Assembly (NCBI GenBank): GCA_021156365.1
Contig: JAJNDK010000020.1
Location: 1-56,278 of the forward strand
Reading direction: 5' to 3'
Origin: Bacteroidota bacterium
GTDB lineage: Bacteria; Bacteroidota; Bacteroidia; B-17B0; Aurantibacillaceae
DNA: 56,278 nucleotides
The number at the start of each line of letters is the position of its first letter. Position 1 is the stretch's first letter. Both the position numbers and the translations under genes were made by a program. This document shows positions 54,201 through 56,278 of this stretch, one piece after another. The notes under the pieces were generated by a model. The model made no database searches. It was not told the DNA's origin and was given only the letters and a program-made list of their open reading frames with translations.

Positions 54201-56278
54201 CAGATTTTAATAATGACGGGAAACAGGATCTTGTTTCGGGAACATCCGGCAATACGGTCAATATCCGTTTGGGTAACGGACTTGGCGGCTTTACCGCTAT
54301 GCCCGATGTAATAACTGTTGGTTTTAACTGGACAATAGGAGTTGGCGACTTTAATGAGGATGGAAAGCAGGACATTGCTATCGCAACCCAGAATGCGGTT
54401 ATGATCCGCTTAGGTGATGGCGCCGGCAACTTCAGCGGTACAACAAGCGTTCCGGCAGGACCGGGATGTGACGTTATTGCAATTGCAGATGTTAACCACG
54501 ATAACCACCAGGATTTTCTCGTAGCCAATAGCAGCGCCGGGACCGTTTCTGTTCGCCTTGGAGATGGGCTGGGTGGATTCTCCGGCACTACTGAAGTAGC
54601 TACCGGCTCCTCTACAACTTTTGTTGCTGTGGGTGATCTTAACGGCGATGGTCATCCTGACTTTGCAGCCTCCCGGCTTTCTGCAGCGATCCAGCTCAGG
54701 TACGGTGACGGGCTTGGAAATTTCAGCGGATCAACCTTCGTAACTACTTCCGGGGGGGCATCGCGGCGGATGGCTCTTGGTGATTTTAATAATGATGGCT
54801 ACCATGATATTGCAGCGCCCAGCGAATCGGCAAGTACTGTTGCTATTCGTCTTGGCGGAGCCAGCGATATCAATGTAACCGGCAATCTTGTCAATATCAC
54901 CGATGGAGATACTACTCCCTCCTCTTCTGATTTTACTGACTTCGGTGCAGTCTGTACTACTTCACTTACACGTTCATTCAGCATACAAAATACCGGTACG
55001 GCCATCCTTACTGGTATTGCAGTAAGCATAAGCGGTCCTCATGCAGCAGACTTTGCGATCGGGAGTGCTCCCGGGACCACGGTTGGAGTCGCAGGCTCTG
55101 TATCGTTCCAGATCATCTTTACACCGTCAGGCCCGGGGCCAAGAAATGCCACCATCTCTATCACCAGCACCGATTGTGATGAAGCTATTTACGACTTTGC
55201 AGTTACAGGAACAGAGCCAATCCCGATAGTGATCAGCTCAACCGGCCACACAAACGTAACTTGCCCCGGCGGCTCCAACGGTGCAGCTTCAGTTACAGCA
55301 AGCGGAGGAACAGGAGCTTTTTCTTACAACTGGACTCCCGGAAACCCGAGCGGGGATGGCACAAATAGTGTAACCGGCCTTACAGCACAGCCTTACCTGG
55401 TTATATTGACCGATGCAAACGGCTGTGTGGATTCGTACACGGTTGGGATCACCGAGCCAATGCCATTTGGTCCTTCTATACTGATAACAGACGTTAACTG
55501 CTTCGGCGGATCAACCGGTGCAATTAACGTAACCCCTTTCGGCGCAACCGCACCTTACACATACACCTGGCTGCCGTCCGGTTCTACAACCGAAGACCTC
55601 ACAGGACTCACAGCAGGAACTTACTCTTTAGAAATCAGGGATGCCAACAGTTGTCCGAAAACATATACAGTATCGGTTGCACAGCCAGCCACTCCTGTAT
55701 CAGGAACTACCACAGTAACGAACATATCATGCTTTGGCGGATCCAATGGAACAATTGACCTGACACCAACAGGCGGAACGCCCGGATATACATACAACTG
55801 GGGAAGTGGCGTTACTACACAGGACAGATCAGGAATAGCCGCGGGAACATACACTGTAATTACTACCGATTCAAAAGGATGTACTGCAACAGTAACAGCA
55901 ACGGTAACACAACCAACGGCTCCTGTTTCAGGAACAACAGTGGTTACAAACGTTTCATGTTTTGGCGGATCAAACGGTGCTATCAACTTAACTCCATCCG
56001 GCGGAACAGGAACTCATACATATAACTGGCTTCCATCAGGTCCAACCACAGAAGACAGAACAGGACTTGTAGCAGGAACGTATTCAGTTCAGATCACTGA
56101 TGCAAACACATGTACAGCAACTATTACTGTATCTGTTACTCAGCCCGCAGCTCCTGTATCAGGAACTACAGTGGTTACAAACGTTTCATGTTTTGGCGGA
56201 TCGAATGGTGCTATCAACTTAACTCCATCCGGCGGAACAGGAACTCATACATATAACTGGCTTCCATCAGGTCCAACC
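51206..56278 (+). CDS. Giant secreted adhesin with beta-helix, FG-GAP propeller and SprB repeats (3' end beyond window)
   Basis: At least 1691 residues, open to the window end. A signal peptide ends near NLTAQ (about residue 37). Residues about 40-780 form right-handed beta-helix repeats (NNTI, GNNI, NNNS turns). A putative Ig domain follows (780-890; TPSVAPINTTSAVAYSS). Residues about 895-1215 hold seven FG-GAP/VCBS repeats, each with a calcium loop such as DFNNDGNQD, DFNGDGRQD or DLNGDGHPD, giving a seven-bladed propeller. A choice-of-anchor-D/ASPM-like domain (1220-1340) precedes at least five SprB repeats of 76-79 residues marked by CFGGSNGAI. SprB is the mobile gliding adhesin of Flavobacterium, exported by the type IX system; the sorting domain would lie outside the window. 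Confidence 0.85.
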   Translation, partial: MKKTSLTIFSFFHKGGKNILRAFCFVLLFAAQNLTAQVTVAGSAGGNGNYGTLTAAFTAINTSGPHTAATIIVTITANTNEGFGSAILNSGAWATLTVKPAGGVAATISGSAAGTQLIRLNGADNVTIDGLNTSGSSLTISNTYTGINPGTSTIYFVDGATNNVVTNCTIQGSYGGQLATDGATIWFGTDPVTGNGNDNNTISNNNIGPFGTTLPGKAIYSGSSSSSINNGNIVSGNNIFDYFIGNGSSAGIYLTNNNSQWTIQNNRFYQTAVRTQTTGGIHTAIHVASTNGQGFVINGNTIGYSSAAGTGTYTLVGVSGTRFFPIYGVPFGSVGTTYIRNNTITAISFTGSMQGSFMTAPFVAIYATGLVEVSNNTIGSSTVPGSIVFSSSNIGASEVYGLWIFSGPSPIVNNNSIGGLDISNSSTGHVSVYLLRPNATAGTTNTIQDNIIGFPGAPITCNANTNNSKLIGIYAIAGNPIITGNTVAHLSNNSALLSSGLNVSLIGIGNDNTPATVPAIVSGNHVHSLSNTNTVAPVTVSGIVFSGNTSVTGNNINKNSIHSLSVAGNGIVNGLLVYSGQTISNNMISLGLDASGASLTAGCSIYGLRDQGGLNQINFNSVYIGGTGVTGTNNSYAFQNTTVAGSRDCRNNIFYNARSNGAGTGKHYAVSITGTAPNPAGVTSDFNDLFVSGSGGTLGLFNSIDQPTLAAWQSATGLDLSSVTANPQFVNPAGTSTTTDLHIITPSPLSVDMTGTPVAGITDDYDGQIRANFSPTDIGADAGYFTFPVLGTYPNATVVAGKNITITPSVAPINTTSAVAYSSSSLKGVLTVNPTTGVLSLVHIMHAGTYIVTVQATNTYGNSSTTTFTLTVTNPNCSQGVIAGTTNISTATGPQGVAVGDFNNDGNQDLATANTGSSTISIRLGNGAGGFSGGTDLTGVGTNCRYVAVGDFNGDGRQDLVNSAVNSASLFISLGDGLGGFAAATAVPVASFPTGVTVADFNNDGKQDLVSGTSGNTVNIRLGNGLGGFTAMPDVITVGFNWTIGVGDFNEDGKQDIAIATQNAVMIRLGDGAGNFSGTTSVPAGPGCDVIAIADVNHDNHQDFLVANSSAGTVSVRLGDGLGGFSGTTEVATGSSTTFVAVGDLNGDGHPDFAASRLSAAIQLRYGDGLGNFSGSTFVTTSGGASRRMALGDFNNDGYHDIAAPSESASTVAIRLGGASDINVTGNLVNITDGDTTPSSSDFTDFGAVCTTSLTRSFSIQNTGTAILTGIAVSISGPHAADFAIGSAPGTTVGVAGSVSFQIIFTPSGPGPRNATISITSTDCDEAIYDFAVTGTEPIPIVISSTGHTNVTCPGGSNGAASVTASGGTGAFSYNWTPGNPSGDGTNSVTGLTAQPYLVILTDANGCVDSYTVGITEPMPFGPSILITDVNCFGGSTGAINVTPFGATAPYTYTWLPSGSTTEDLTGLTAGTYSLEIRDANSCPKTYTVSVAQPATPVSGTTTVTNISCFGGSNGTIDLTPTGGTPGYTYNWGSGVTTQDRSGIAAGTYTVITTDSKGCTATVTATVTQPTAPVSGTTVVTNVSCFGGSNGAINLTPSGGTGTHTYNWLPSGPTTEDRTGLVAGTYSVQITDANTCTATITVSVTQPAAPVSGTTVVTNVSCFGGSNGAINLTPSGGTGTHTYNWLPSGPT
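55938..56278 (+). repeat. Near-identical 231-bp SprB repeats at the window edge
   Basis: The unit at 55939 and the next at 56170 differ at two positions in about 108 comparable bases (CAAACGG against CGAATGG). Earlier units at 55499 and 55730 are more diverged. The 231-bp period is 77 codons, so copies can be gained or lost in frame. Confidence 0.8.

Noticed and set aside
55228-56278. Possible CRISPR-like periodic repeat
   Set aside because: The 228-237-bp periodicity is in frame and encodes SprB protein repeats; there are no short identical repeats with unique spacers.

Overview
The window comes from a member of the Bacteroidota. The evidence is the protein content (SprB-repeat adhesin, DUF5686 and DUF4846 proteins, Bacteroidota-type M48-like and cytochrome-like lipoprotein families) and the repeated promoter motif TAnnTTTG just upstream of genes, which is the -7 element of this phylum. 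The motif falls a few to about 25 nt before start codons and corrects several gene starts. I cannot place the organism more finely than phylum from sequence alone. No rRNA, tRNA, CRISPR array, prophage or intact insertion sequence was seen.

Layout. 1-6.3 kb: an acetyltransferase, a secreted protein, CTP synthase (pyrG) and a DUF5686 outer-membrane protein. 6.4-12.9 kb: a surface-polysaccharide operon with GDP-mannose dehydratase, GDP-fucose synthase, a WecA/TagO-type lipid-carrier sugar-phosphate transferase and two paralogous outer-membrane proteins of the RemB/Wzi-like type. 13-19 kb: an FAD oxidoreductase, then a TolA-like protein with an Ala/Lys/Glu helix of about 620 residues that is frameshifted by a 28-bp tandem duplication, a protein with a possible LecA-like domain, and a DUF4846 protein whose first codons form a terminator-like hairpin. 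19-23.5 kb (minus): M1 peptidase, lpxH and a DinB-family protein. 23.6-26.3 kb: kdnA and kdnB, which make 8-amino-Kdo for lipopolysaccharide, separated by a decayed GIY-YIG nuclease gene and hairpin repeats. 26.4-33.8 kb: secreted proteases (M48, S41), secreted proteins and signal peptidase I. 34-38 kb: an Nramp transporter fused to a universal-stress domain behind a DtxR/MntR-like operator, a repeat-littered spacer, and a cytochrome-like propeller lipoprotein. 38.4-45.7 kb: tsaD and tamB with overlapping divergent promoters, then an OstA/LptA-like protein. 45.7-48.7 kb (minus): a small accessory cluster with a ParE-type toxin-antitoxin pair, two tandem M48-like proteins that have lost zinc ligands, and a vWA protein. 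48.8-56.3 kb: a DPP III-like lipoprotein and a giant adhesin that runs off the window.

Much of the window concerns the cell envelope: sugar nucleotides and capsule, lipid A and Kdo, outer-membrane transport (TamB, OstA/LptA-like), signal peptidase, envelope proteases and surface adhesion. The least explained parts are the frameshifted long-helix protein and its neighbours, the dead-protease pair with the toxin-antitoxin and vWA genes, and the GIY-YIG relic with its hairpins.
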